Source of the DNA: Bacillus pseudomycoides
Lineage (GTDB): Bacteria > Bacillota > Bacilli > Bacillales > Bacillaceae_G
DNA length: 64,000 nt
Assembly (NCBI RefSeq): GCF_022811845.1
Contig: NZ_CP064267.1
Span: forward strand, 186,001-250,000
Direction: 5' to 3'
The position numbers and the translations under genes were made by a program. Of this stretch, positions 36,119-45,707 are shown piece after piece (position 1 is the first letter of the stretch; each line of letters starts with the position of its first letter). Below the pieces are notes generated by a model, which saw only the letters and a program-made list of their open reading frames with translations, was not told the DNA's origin and did not search any database.

Positions 36119-36880
36119 GTACCAAGGTTGAAGAATTCCTTCTTAACTTTAATTCAGAAACATCAAAATTACCGGAAGCATAAGTTTGCCATAGACAAAA
36201 AGAACCATAAGCTTGCCGTTCCGGCAAACTTATGGTTCATATCACAATACAAATTGTCACTTTACCCATAAGTTGACCGCATTTAGAGGCATTAGTTGAC
36301 CAGAAAACACTTACTTTTATAGGCGATTATCTAATTATCTAACGGAATTGGAAGCATAAATTGGCCTTGAGTTAATGATTAACTCATAAGCTGGCCGTTA
36401 GTTTATGCGGAGTTTTATACATATGGAGTAAAGGAAATAAAGAAAATGATTGCTTTTAACCACTGATATAATGGGATGAATAAGAAACTACATACGTAGG
36501 TGAAGAGGATGTTTCACAGAATGTTGATAAGTCGGGGATTGTTGGTGAGGAGAACTTCTGATAATGAGACGTTATGTGAACCTCACATGTATAGGATATA
36601 CATAATGCACGACTATAATAATTTATTGTCATTTAGAAATTTGATGGTAAACTTAAACTAAGAGATGAGCGAAAGGGGAATTTATACTTTATGGCAACTA
36701 ACCTATAATAATCGACTAATTAGATACGAAAAAATCCCATCTTTGAATACGGGATAAGTGTGTCTTTTTTACATTATTATAGGGATGCAAGGTATAAAAG
36801 TTGATAAAGCGTTTTTGGCTAATCTAATATCATCTCTATTCACATATGCTGTTGTGTCTCTCCAAATGGAGGAATAAAGT
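36119..36880. other. Intergenic region with repeat block B
   Basis: After the repeat block (36171-36405) there are about 470 bp without a coding frame; a small hairpin ATCCC...GGGAT sits near 36733-36756. Confidence 0.45.
36171..36405 (+). repeat. Repeat block B: CATAAGTTTGCC motifs with a hairpin
   Basis: Six motif copies: GGAAGCATAAGTTTGCC, CCATAAGCTTGCCG (paired with its complement CGGCAAACTTATGG in a hairpin at 36209-36241), CCCATAAGTTGACCG, GCATTAGTTGACC, GGAAGCATAAATTGGCC and CTCATAAGCTGGCCG. The second half copies block A in the same orientation. Together the blocks look like diverged ends of one transposon family. Confidence 0.6.
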
Positions 36881-37660
36881 ATGAAACCCTTATATGGAAA
36901 AATAGCTGTTGTAACTGGTGCTAGCCGTTCAACAGGAATTGGAACAGCAATTTGTCTTTCACTTGCGAATGCAGGAGCAGATATATTTTTTACACATTGG
37001 ACACCTTTTGATAAGGTAGAGGGTAACGGTGCAGAAGAATATTGGCCCAAGATTTTAAAGAAAAGGCTTGAAAAATTAGGGGTTCGCGTAGGTCATATGC
37101 AAATAGATTTAGAAGACGAGAAATCCCCTTCTAAACTTCTTGATATGGTTGAAGATAAGTTTGGAACTCCAAGTATATTAATAAATAATGCAACATATGA
37201 GTCACCATCAAACTTTCATTCATTAAATGCTGATATTTTAGATAAGCATTATAAAGTAAATAATCGGGGAACCATTATGCTTAGCCTAGAGTTTGCTCGA
37301 AGATTTGAGAAAAGATTTCCTGAGGGTAAGAGTGGCCGGATTATAAATCTCGTTTCAGGAGGACCAGATCCTAATAATCTTGCTTACATAGCTACAAAGG
37401 GATTGCTTACATCTATAACTGAACCACTTGCAGTTGCCCTAGCACCTATTGGTATAACTGTCAATTGTGTAAATCCCGGTCCAACTGATTCAGGGTGGAT
37501 GAATGACCATATTAAAAAGCATTTGCTTCCACTTTCCCCTACGGGACGTATTGGAATGCCAGAAGATGCAGCAAAGATCATTAAATTTTTAGCAAGTGAA
37601 GAATCTGGCTGGATTACAGGACAACTCATTCGATCTGATGGTGGTTTCATAGGTAGATAG
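36881..37660 (+). CDS. SDR family oxidoreductase
   Basis: 259 residues; ATG after TGGAGGAATAAAGT. The Rossmann start is VVTGASRSTGIGTAICLSLA (TGxxxGIG), with INNAT (NNAG-like), the catalytic pair in LAYIATKGLL (YxxxK) and NCVNPGPTDSGWM. The C-terminal WITGQLIRSDGGF is typical of FabG-like enzymes. The Ser before the YxxxK is in NLVSGG. Substrate unknown; 3-oxoacyl-type reductases with antibiotic or lipid roles are nearest in pattern. Single gene with terminator at 37695. Confidence 0.92.
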   Translation: MKPLYGKIAVVTGASRSTGIGTAICLSLANAGADIFFTHWTPFDKVEGNGAEEYWPKILKKRLEKLGVRVGHMQIDLEDEKSPSKLLDMVEDKFGTPSILINNATYESPSNFHSLNADILDKHYKVNNRGTIMLSLEFARRFEKRFPEGKSGRIINLVSGGPDPNNLAYIATKGLLTSITEPLAVALAPIGITVNCVNPGPTDSGWMNDHIKKHLLPLSPTGRIGMPEDAAKIIKFLASEESGWITGQLIRSDGGFIGR

Positions 37661-37694
37661 AATAGCTTTTTAAACTAATAATCATCACTGATAT

Positions 37695-37739
37695 AAAAAC
37701 CAGTCAAAACATTGTATTACCGTTTTAGACTGGGTTTTT
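37695..37739 (+). terminator. Terminator after the SDR gene
   Basis: AAAAACCAGTC / GACTGGGTTTTT; loop about 22 bases. Confidence 0.75.
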
Positions 37740-37805
37740 ATTTATAATTGCATGCGCCAAATAAAACAAAAAGCAACTTCTAATAACGATAATTATGTAA
37801 AAAGT

Positions 37806-37832
37806 AAAGCCGTCCTGATGGACGGTTTTTTG
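37806..37832 (+). terminator. Second terminator
   Basis: AAGCCGTCC / GGACGGTTTTTT with loop TGAT. Its location after the first terminator suggests that a gene between them was lost. Confidence 0.8.
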
Positions 37833-37931
37833 TATTTTTTGGCGAGCGTGGTTTTTTCCAAAATGCTGGCGTTACTCCTTATAGTCTTGCAAAATATAAT
37901 TTTAAATAATGCATCTTTTGCTTCATTATGA

Positions 37932-38632
37932 TTATATAAATGTATATAAATTGTAAGTCATATGTCCAATTATTACTGGGATTATTGAGTTAGTTTTCTT
38001 ATAAAGTAAACCATAAATTATACCCATTAGAGTTGCAAAAATAATGAATGCAAAGTCATAGTTATGAGCTAAACCAAATAATAAACTGGATATAATTAAC
38101 CCAGTAAAAAGAATATTTGATTTCTAAAAATCTAAGAATAATTCCACGATATAGAATTTCCTCTAAAACAGGTCCGATTAATACATGTGTGGATATAGCA
38201 ATTATGTATATGATAAAAGATTGTTCGGATAATGTGTCTATTCCTAAATCTGTTGCTTGTATATTTGCTGAATCATTCGAGATGATATTTGTTGTTTTAT
38301 CGAGTAAAACAATAAATATATTTGCAATCAATATATATACATATGTCCTACCTCGATTTAGTGATTTAATATTAAGCGTAGATAATATTAGATTATAAAA
38401 AGATTTGCGTGTGAAAATGTAATAAATAGAAAATGAAAGTATAGAAAGGGTTAATAAAAATTTTTAGCTATTTCTAAACTGTCATTATTATCGAATAATT
38501 GCACGGTAATATGTAATGAAAATACTATTTTTAATAATAATCCAAAAGGAATGGTGCAAATATCGATAATACTAGTGTTCCTAAAATAAATTGTTTCCAT
38601 GAAATCAGGTTTTTATTTTGAAAATTATTCAT
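37932..38632 (-). pseudogene. CPBP family intramembrane protease, multiply frameshifted
   Basis: The minus strand encodes, in changing frames, an N-terminus (NNFQNKNLISWKQFILGTLV), then the CPBP motif VLIGPVLEEILYRGIILRFL (EExxxR, residues about 140), and a C-terminus FGLAHNYDFAFIIFATLMG ... SIIPVIIGHMTYNLYTF. Both catalytic motifs (EExxxR and the later His) are present but at least three indels break the frame. CPBP proteases are CaaX-type membrane enzymes, often linked to bacteriocin immunity. Confidence 0.75.
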
Positions 38633-39019
38633 AGATGCTTAAGTCCTTTATATTTTATTTTAAAGTTTTGTGAAATTAGATGAATAATTAAAAATTATGT
38701 TATGGATGTTCATTTTGAATTTTTAATTGCAGTTTTAGTATAACTTAAGATATATAAAAGTTAAATATTTTAATATTCAACATAAGAGGTATTACTATAT
38801 CACCTTAAAAATAAACTATCCCAAAACGAAAAAGCTAACTTCCTATCTGAAAAAGATAAGAAGTTAGCTTTTTGGATACTGCACTACCACTAAGTGGGGT
38901 TATGTAAATTAACTTTATATATCTTATTCATTTTGAATTGGTGATAAAATGAATGGTAATTATTTATTTGAAATAATGGTAATAGTTGTTTGATTATAAA
39001 AGAAAGGGATTGAGATATT
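38633..39019. other. Intergenic region with a terminator
   Basis: Only the hairpin at 38829-38873 is clear. The start region of the HD gene with AAAGGGATTGAG lies at its right end. Confidence 0.45.
38829..38873. terminator. Bidirectional terminator
   Basis: AAAAAGCTAACTTC / GAAGTTAGCTTTTT, loop of 17. Confidence 0.87.
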
Positions 39020-39991
39020 ATGAGAATTCAGGATTCTATTTATGGAGATTTTGTGTTAGAACCAGTTCTTGCAGAATTGATCTATACTAAACCCATTCAA
39101 AGACTTAAAAATATTCATCAAGGTGGAGCAAGCTATTTAGTAAATTCAAAATGGAATGTAACTCGGTTTGATCATTCTGCGGGTGTCATGTTGTTAATTA
39201 AAAAGTTAGGTGGCTCTATAGAAGAACAAATAGCAGGATTATTGCATGATATTTCGCATACAGCTTTTTCTCATGTAATAGACTTTGTTTTAGATAATAT
39301 AGAGCAAAATTATCATGAACAAATATTTGAGGAAATTCTTATGTCATCTGAAATTCCTTCCGTTTTAAAGGATCATGGGATTAAACTTGAATCTATATTA
39401 CCAATAGAAAAATGGTCTTTATTAGAACAACCACTCCCTTTGCTTTGTGCAGACCGCATAGATTATACACTTCGTGATTTGGCTACGTATAATATGATTT
39501 CTTTAGACAAAGTTTCTTATTTTGTAGATGCATTAAGAATCATTGATCAAAAAATATGTGTGAAATCTATTGATGCAGCAGAATGGTTTGTAAAAACTTA
39601 TTATACTGAAGTAATTGGTTTTTTTCTGCATCCATTAAACGTATATGGATATGCTATGCTAACAGATATATTAAAAATAGCACTGAACAAACAAATTCTT
39701 CAGTTAAATGATTTATTATTAGATGATTTTACTGTATGGAAGAAATTGCTTAATAGTCATGATGATGAAATTTTAAATAGAATGAAGAATTTTGATAAAA
39801 AAGTGATAATCGATGAAGATAATTATGATATACACCAAAAGAAAAAGCTCCGAATTATTGATCCTTTAGTTCTTGTAGCGAATGGTGAGCTTAAGAAGGC
39901 TACAGAACTCTCTAACAAGGTAGTAGAATTAAATCAAAAAGCTTTGGAAAGATCATTGAAAGGAACATTTGTTAAAGTCTTAAATGCTTAG
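39020..39991 (+). CDS. HD-domain phosphohydrolase
   Basis: 323 residues. The metal-binding set of the HD superfamily is visible: His in RFDHSAG (about 51), HD in LLHDISHTAFSHV (about 75-76) and Asp in CADRIDYTLRD (about 144). The H...HD...D layout with following ISHTAFSH resembles dNTP triphosphohydrolases and YdhJ/SAMHD1-like enzymes. It could hydrolyse dNTPs or other nucleotides. It lies just upstream of a repeat block and a helicase pseudogene, a setting that suits a defence island, but no such role is proven. Confidence 0.82.
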   Translation: MRIQDSIYGDFVLEPVLAELIYTKPIQRLKNIHQGGASYLVNSKWNVTRFDHSAGVMLLIKKLGGSIEEQIAGLLHDISHTAFSHVIDFVLDNIEQNYHEQIFEEILMSSEIPSVLKDHGIKLESILPIEKWSLLEQPLPLLCADRIDYTLRDLATYNMISLDKVSYFVDALRIIDQKICVKSIDAAEWFVKTYYTEVIGFFLHPLNVYGYAMLTDILKIALNKQILQLNDLLLDDFTVWKKLLNSHDDEILNRMKNFDKKVIIDEDNYDIHQKKKLRIIDPLVLVANGELKKATELSNKVVELNQKALERSLKGTFVKVLNA

Positions 39992-40040
39992 AAAGAAAAT
40001 AACTACTGATAACGAATTTTATGTTAAATGGAGGATTAAT

Positions 40041-40298
40041 ATGGACATTCGATGGCATGAAGATGGAATGGCATTTGAAACAATGAGAGAAGCTCATGAA
40101 TGGGCATATAACGTAATATACAATGAGATTGGCTACCTATATGATGGATACAAAATTAAAGATGAAAAAATAGTCTCTTCTCTCATCTATGAATTAGTAA
40201 GAGCTAATACATTATGTGGCCCTAAGTATAATATTTTCTGTGACGAAGAGTGTACTGTTAAACCATGTATTTATAGAGTTTGGGTGACATTAATTTAG
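40041..40298 (+). CDS. Small protein of 85 residues, unknown
   Basis: The ATG at 40041 has GGAGG 8 bases before it; an earlier start at 39984 overlapping the HD gene is less likely. The sequence has five cysteines late (LCGPKYNIFCDEECTVKPC), which could bind a metal. Not recognised. It is 50 bp after the HD gene and probably co-transcribed; a terminator follows (40329). Confidence 0.6.
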   Translation: MDIRWHEDGMAFETMREAHEWAYNVIYNEIGYLYDGYKIKDEKIVSSLIYELVRANTLCGPKYNIFCDEECTVKPCIYRVWVTLI

Positions 40299-40328
40299 AA
40301 ATAAACTACCAATAACAAACTTTACGTC

Positions 40329-40362
40329 AACTAGTACCTCTTTACGAGGGGCTAGTTGTTTT
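40329..40362 (+). terminator. Rho-independent terminator
   Basis: AACTAG TA CCTC / GAGG GG CTAGTT with loop TTTAC and T6. Confidence 0.85.
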
Positions 40363-40379
40363 TTGTTGTATACATATTA

Positions 40380-40446
40380 AAAGCATAAGTTTGCCGCAAG
40401 CTAAAGGAAGCATAAGTTGACCAAAACGGCCACCTTATGCTTCTTG
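40380..40446. repeat. Repeat block C: inverted CATAAGTTTGCCG motifs
   Basis: Two direct motif copies (AAGCATAAGTTTGCCG and GGAAGCATAAGTTGACC) are followed by CTTATGCTTC, the complement of the motif start. Same family as blocks A and B. Confidence 0.6.
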
Positions 40447-40539
40447 TTACACAAATAATTGAAAGAAAAAGAATTGTATTAAATAATCTAAGTGTAATTT
40501 GGTATAATTTAGGTAAATTCTGCTGCTAGGGGGCTAATA

Positions 40540-43374
40540 ATGAAAGGGTTAAAGAAAATATTTCCATTCTTTTTTCAAAAAAATAGGAAAGATACAGATA
40601 AAGAAAAAACGAATTATAAAGAGACGGCAACAAAAACACTTAACTATTTTATTGAATTAGAGCATTTCAATTTCATGAATTGTGATAAAGAGTCTATAAC
40701 TCTGCATTCATTTAAAAGTTTTTTTCACAAAGAACCTAATATTCATATACCAGATTTTATTAACCCTAATGGAACTCCACATCAGGATATGCAAATATTC
40801 CTTCAAAGAAAAGGAAATAGCGCAAAAGGAAAATATCTTGCAGATAATAATGTGTCATTATTTTATTTACCAGTAGCAAAAAATGAAGTATTAAGGTATT
40901 TCTCGAATGAATCTAAGCAAAAAGCAAGTTTTACTGATTTCCAAAAGGACCCGAATAGTTTTTTGATCCATATTCAACTCAATCAGATGCTTAAGCTAAT
41001 CCCTGATACCTCGATCGAATCTAGTGTGGTGGTTAGTCCGATTGTGAAGTACTTTCTACGTACAGGGAAGAGTCTGAAGGAGCTAGAATCAGATTTAATC
41101 AATACGATTTCATCTGTAATTGAAAGTGATAATTATGGAAAAAAAGAAAAAGCGCTTGAATTTAGTGGGTCAAAAGAACAAGATTCTTTAGAAAAAGATA
41201 TCAATTATATACATATCAGATTTAAAAATTGGGAAGAGCTGACCCGGAATATTCAAAGTACATTGCGATCATATATTTCAAAGAGACATTTCGATAAAGA
41301 TGGTGTATTTCGGTTTTGCAATGAAAAAGAATATGAAAAATACGTCCGTCTAACATATAAAGAACATGTAGGCGTAAACAGCTTTTATATAAATGATTTA
41401 GAAAAAGTAAAATATGAAATTAAAGATAGCTCCGTTGGGAAAGCTTTAGAAACCTATTTATCTTTAAGTAACTGGGAAGCATTAAAAAGTTCAGGGGAGA
41501 GGGTGGATTTATTTAAGAATGAAAGTATAAGTGAAATGAAGAGCATATTACGAAAAATACCAATTACGAGATGGTCCTCGGAATTTTCATTAGGACTCAT
41601 GCAGCAGGTTGCTTTAAATCTTATTATTGCAAAATCACAAGAAGATAATGGCTTTATTTTTTCTGTTAATGGCCCACCGGGAACAGGTAAAACGACGTTG
41701 TTAAAAGACGTATTTGCGAATATTTTATTTGAAAAAGTAAAGTTTCTAAAAGAAGCCACAGATGTATTCTCAAAAGTGCAATTTGCGGAGGGACAAGAAG
41801 ATTATTATTATTCCTTTCACCCTAAACTTAAGGAGTATCGTATTTTAGTAACATCTAATAATAATTCTGCAGTTGAAAATATAAGTGTGGATTTACCAAA
41901 GGATAAAGATTTACTGAAAAACGGTTATTAATTCTTAGGGTTCGACAAAGAGAAAAAATGCTGGGGGAAAATTTCTGCGGCAATGGGGAAAACTGCAAAT
42001 ATAAAGGAATACTTCACTACAATTACAGAGGATTTACAGCGTGTTGGTGATTTAGAGCATGAAAACGTACATTCATTTAAACAATTAGAACAAAATGTGC
42101 TGAAAAAGATAGCTACGGTAAAAGAGAATGATGTCTTTCATAATGTTAATGAAAAGAAATGGCAAACATCAGAGGAACAATTTGTGAATATCGACGGTGA
42201 AAACAAAAATGAGCGGATGAATTGCGAGCGAAGTAAACTTTTTGCGAAGTTAATGAGTGAATATAATGCTTTATTAATTGCAAATCAAGATAAGATTGAA
42301 AAGAACTTATCTTTAGCAAAAACCTATTTTTTAGGCGGTAAAGAAAAAGGAAATCTTGATTCTCAAATTAACGAAGCCCAAAGAGATAATTTCATTCAAG
42401 CTATGTTTGATACTGTATTTTTACTCACTCCAATTATCTCTTCAACATTTGCTTCCATTGCAAGGTTTTTAAAAGATTTAAAGACGGAGGATATAGGTTG
42501 GTTGTTTATTGATGAAGCAGGACAAGCTACTCCCCAATCTGCAATAGGTGCGATTTGGCGCTCTAGGAATGTTGTTGTTGTAGGAGATCCCTTGCAAATT
42601 CCTCCTGTTGTTACCTTAAGTGATGACCAACTTAAACTAATTGCAAATGACAGTGCTGGAATAAATGAGCAATATAATTTCTTTTGTCGTTTAACTAGAA
42701 ATGAAGTAAGTGTTCAAGAGTTTGCTGATCTTAATAATAGATATGGAGGCGAGATGATTGACTCGAATCAGAATAAAACATGGTTAGGGTCACCTTTGCG
42801 TGTTCATAGAAGATGTAAAAATCCAATGTTTTCAATATGTAATGAAACAACGTATCAAGGTAAAATGTTCTACGGATTAACGGATACTAAAAGTAAAGAA
42901 AGTAAGCCTCAACATGTTAGCCAATGGTTAGATATAGGTGGGAAAACATATGGGTCAGGAAATCACTTTATTCCCGAACAGGGTGAAAAAGCAATTGAGA
43001 TTGCAAAAAAATTCTCGCAAGATAACCCAGATAAATCTTGCTATATTATTTCACCTTTTGTAAGTGTTGTTCAAAAATTAAAGCAACTAAAACAACAAAA
43101 ACTACCTGGGAAAGAGTATGAAAATATTGAAATTGGGACTGTGCACACCTTTCAAGGGAAAGAGGCACCAATGGTTATCTTTGTATTAGGGGTAGATGAT
43201 CAAAAACAAGGGCCGCTAAAATGGGCTTCTAGTACGCCAAATTTACTCAATGTTGCAGCAAGTAGAGCAAAAGAGGTATTCGTAGTGATTGGGAATGCAG
43301 AAAGTTGGGGGAAACAAGAATATTTTGACATTGCTTATCGATATTTAGCAAAAGAATTTGCTGAAATAAAATGA
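40540..43374 (+). pseudogene. Large superfamily 1 (DNA2/NAM7-like) helicase with one stop codon
   Basis: Two open frames in the same frame are separated by one TAA (41929-41931); joined they make 944 residues. The first part has a specific N-terminal domain (about 1-350) and Walker A in VNGPPGTGKTTLLKDV (about 380). The second has DEAG in WLFIDEAGQATPQSAIGAIW, VVGDPLQIPPV (motif III), GTVHTFQGKEAPMVIFVLG (motif V) and NVAASRAKEVFVV (motif VI). The sequence over the stop (NGY*FLGFDKE) reads on naturally. Related helicases occur in defence systems, but no partner is visible. Confidence 0.85.
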
Positions 43375-43684
43375 AATATACAACTTCATGAATTGTTAGG
43401 AAAAGAAGCTGTAATGGTAAATTTGTGGATTTGAAATAAAGTCGTACCGTTTATAAGTAATCAAGACCTAAATCTAAAAAACTTTAAAAGATAAGGGATA
43501 CAACATATTACACATAACTAATATGTTATATCCTTTTTCTAAGATTTTAGAGCGTTTACCTTATAAAGGGGTACCACCAAAGCGGATTTACAACGTTAAG
43601 GATATTCCAGTATTAAAAATCCCAATCCCTCAGTGATACAAATGAGAAATTGGGATTTAATTATTCAACATTTGCGCCCAATTG
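43375..43684. other. Intergenic region with a long palindrome
   Basis: Apart from the hairpin at 43496-43538 nothing is clear; GGGGTACC near 43567 recalls an IS end but is too short to assign. Confidence 0.4.
43496..43538. terminator. Long AT-rich hairpin, probable terminator
   Basis: GGATACAACATATTA / TAATATGTTATATCC, one G-T pair, loop of 8, then T5. Confidence 0.75.
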
Positions 43685-44131
43685 TTAAAGCGCATCTATT
43701 TTTCGCAAACGCTTTACAAACCTATAACCAGTTATTTCGTAACCAAGGAATTTATATAGTTCGTGTGCCTTTACCCTCTTTTCACTTTTTCCACTTAGAA
43801 GATAAATAAAATCAGACCCTCTTTTCAAAGACCATTCTTCCACATATTTAATCAATGCTTTCGCAATACCTTGACCGCGATATTCTTTCTTTGTAACTAG
43901 CGATGTTATTTGAATCTTTTCATCGTTGTTTGTGTACGTTGTATGAATTGTTATTCCTATCATCCCTACTAAGTTATTATCATTTATTGCAACAAAGGTG
44001 TAGTAATTTGGATTGGATTCGATACGTTCCATTCTTACTTTCATTTCATCTAATGAACTAGGATAACCTAAATCTGGCATTAAATCTGTAAATTGTTTGA
44101 TGTCATCAGAATTATATTTTCTTATCTCCAC
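43685..44131 (-). CDS. GNAT family N-acetyltransferase
   Basis: 148 residues from a GTG at 44131 preceded by GGAGGGG; a longer version with ATG at 44167 lacks such a signal. The acetyl-CoA loop is ITSLVTKKEYRGQGIAKALI (RGQGIA), with FLGYEITGYRFVKRL at the C-terminus. Beta-alpha order fits the family. Substrate cannot be told. Confidence 0.85.
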   Translation of the reverse strand: MEIRKYNSDDIKQFTDLMPDLGYPSSLDEMKVRMERIESNPNYYTFVAINDNNLVGMIGITIHTTYTNNDEKIQITSLVTKKEYRGQGIAKALIKYVEEWSLKRGSDFIYLLSGKSEKRVKAHELYKFLGYEITGYRFVKRLRKIDAL

Positions 44132-44341
44132 TATGGACCCCTCCACATTTTTCTCTAATTGTATCATCTTTTATTCTGCCTTCATCAAGAAGCAAATACT
44201 TTTTCCTATTACCATCAGGTAATACTTCCTGTACTTTCATAAGATTACCCACCTTAGAACATAGAATTTTAAATTAATCAAACTTTATTTCAAACCAATA
44301 AAATTTACAGTTCCTTTTTGTTTTTAATTTAGAGACAGATT

Positions 44342-45004
44342 TTGAAAAATCCCTTACTTATTTTTATATATTTTTCTTGTTTTCTTAGTTTATGGAAGAA
44401 AAATATATATCCTTATACTAGCGATATTGTATTTTTCGGAAAGGGGATGATTGATTTGGAGGTGTTTTATTCCGCTGCTCCTCCGGAAACGAAAAGCGAA
44501 GACCTACCATTTGATATTTCCTGGCTTACAGATTGGTTCTTTTCTTTGTTTAAAGGAACCGGGAACCATATTGATGGTGCAGTTCATGCAAGTGTACCTT
44601 CAATTTTCGATTTTATTTTTGTTGTACTCTCCATCGTCATATTAATTTCGCTTTTGGTTTTTGGGGCTTCCTTATGGTTTAAGCACATTAAATGGAAGAA
44701 AAGATCGATCTATTTTGGTGTAGGTTCCTTTATTTTAATATTATTGATTCGGATTATACCAGTATTGGTATTAACGACACACTCTTTTAATTTTCAAAGC
44801 TTTATGTCTAATATGGTTGGATTGATAACATCCATTATTTTAGGAACTGCTGTATTAATGTTCTTGATTTCATTATTTTTAAGAATGTTATATAAAAAAT
44901 TTGAACATCCAAAGTACGGGAAATGGAGTTCTAGCTTATTGTATAGTTCTGTTTTTATCTTTGTCATGACACTAATAGTGCCTACTTTATTAAAGAGTTT
45001 ATAG
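44342..45004 (+). CDS. Membrane protein with four hydrophobic segments
   Basis: Up to 220 residues. The start is uncertain: ATG/TTG signals near 44456, after AAAGGGG, would give about 182 residues beginning EVFYSAAPPE, and look better than 44342. Hydrophobic segments follow at about 85-107, 118-138, 152-178 and 196-216 of the long form. A Phe/Trp-rich loop (WLTDWFFSLFKG) comes before the first. It is 42 bp before the next membrane gene, so they form an operon. Not recognised. Confidence 0.6.
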   Translation: MKNPLLIFIYFSCFLSLWKKNIYPYTSDIVFFGKGMIDLEVFYSAAPPETKSEDLPFDISWLTDWFFSLFKGTGNHIDGAVHASVPSIFDFIFVVLSIVILISLLVFGASLWFKHIKWKKRSIYFGVGSFILILLIRIIPVLVLTTHSFNFQSFMSNMVGLITSIILGTAVLMFLISLFLRMLYKKFEHPKYGKWSSSLLYSSVFIFVMTLIVPTLLKSL

Positions 45005-45046
45005 AGATTGTGCAATGATTCATAGAAAGGAGGGAGAATCTATTTA

Positions 45047-45322
45047 GTGACAACGTTCATTATTACAATCACAATATTTTTAGTTCTTTTTATTATAGGG
45101 CCAAAAGCTACAAAACGAAAAGAAGAGCGGGATAGATTGGAAAAGGAATTGTTAGAACAACAAGAGGTATTAGAGCAAGAAATAGAAGAACAAGCAGTTG
45201 GTGATAAAACGGAAGTGAAGGGAAATACAGTAAAGATTAATAAGAAGCCTAAGCTAAAAACAAAGGTTTTTAGAGTTGTAAGTGAAAGAAGAGAAAGCGA
45301 AAACGAGCATATTGAAAATTAA
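45047..45322 (+). CDS. Single-span membrane protein with charged coil
   Basis: 91 residues; GTG start with AAAGGAGGGAGA upstream. The first 20 residues are hydrophobic (TTFIITITIFLVLFIIG), followed by a Glu/Lys/Gln-rich coiled coil (RDRLEKELLEQQEVLEQEIE) and a basic tail. Probably a small membrane anchor acting with the preceding gene. Family unknown. Confidence 0.6.
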   Translation: MTTFIITITIFLVLFIIGPKATKRKEERDRLEKELLEQQEVLEQEIEEQAVGDKTEVKGNTVKINKKPKLKTKVFRVVSERRESENEHIEN

Positions 45323-45384
45323 TTTATGATGGTAAAATTATGTTAGGGTACATAGAAAAATATATTGCAAAGGGGAAAGATTAG

Positions 45385-45666
45385 ATGAAATCAACAGGTG
45401 TTATAAGAAAAGTTGATGAGTTGGGACGTATCGTAATCCCAATGGAACTGAGACGAACTTTAGGAATTGTAGAAAAAGATCCGATAGAAATATTTGTGGA
45501 AGATGAAAAGATTATATTGCAGAAGTATCAACCTTTTGGAGCTTGTTTGATTACAGGCAAAGTTTCAGAAAGTAATTTAAAATTAGCGGACGGTAAAATT
45601 GTTCTTAGTTCAGAAGGGGCTGAGCCTTTAATTCAGCAATTACAGCAGTATCTCGTGAAATCTTAA
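45385..45666 (+). CDS. AbrB-like transition-state regulator
   Basis: 93 residues, full AbrB length. The N-terminal swapped-hairpin DNA-binding domain is almost canonical: STGVIRKVDELGRIVIPMEL, RRTLGI, DPIEIFVEDEKIILQKY. The C-terminal half (ACLITGKVSESNLKLADGKI, QQLQQYL) matches AbrB multimerisation. Accessory AbrB copies on B. cereus-group plasmids are known and can alter expression of host or plasmid genes; AtxA and toxin control are examples of AbrB targets. ATG follows AAAGGGGAAAG. Confidence 0.93.
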   Translation: MKSTGVIRKVDELGRIVIPMELRRTLGIVEKDPIEIFVEDEKIILQKYQPFGACLITGKVSESNLKLADGKIVLSSEGAEPLIQQLQQYLVKS

Positions 45667-45707
45667 GAAATTCTTGAATATTATGATCTGAAAACAAGAG
45701 AGAAACA

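Noticed and set aside
34458..36405. CRISPR-like array
   Set aside because: The repeated motif is short, degenerate, in both orientations and unevenly spaced; there are no cas genes. It fits transposon-end binding sites better.
36119..36880. Replication origin or iteron array near block B
   Set aside because: The repeats have transposon-end geometry, there is no AT-rich melting region or Rep gene beside them, and a related block lies elsewhere in the window.
41983..43374. Second half of the helicase as a separate gene
   Set aside because: It is in the same frame as the first half, has no ribosome binding site, and holds only motifs II-VI; one stop codon separates it from the Walker A part.
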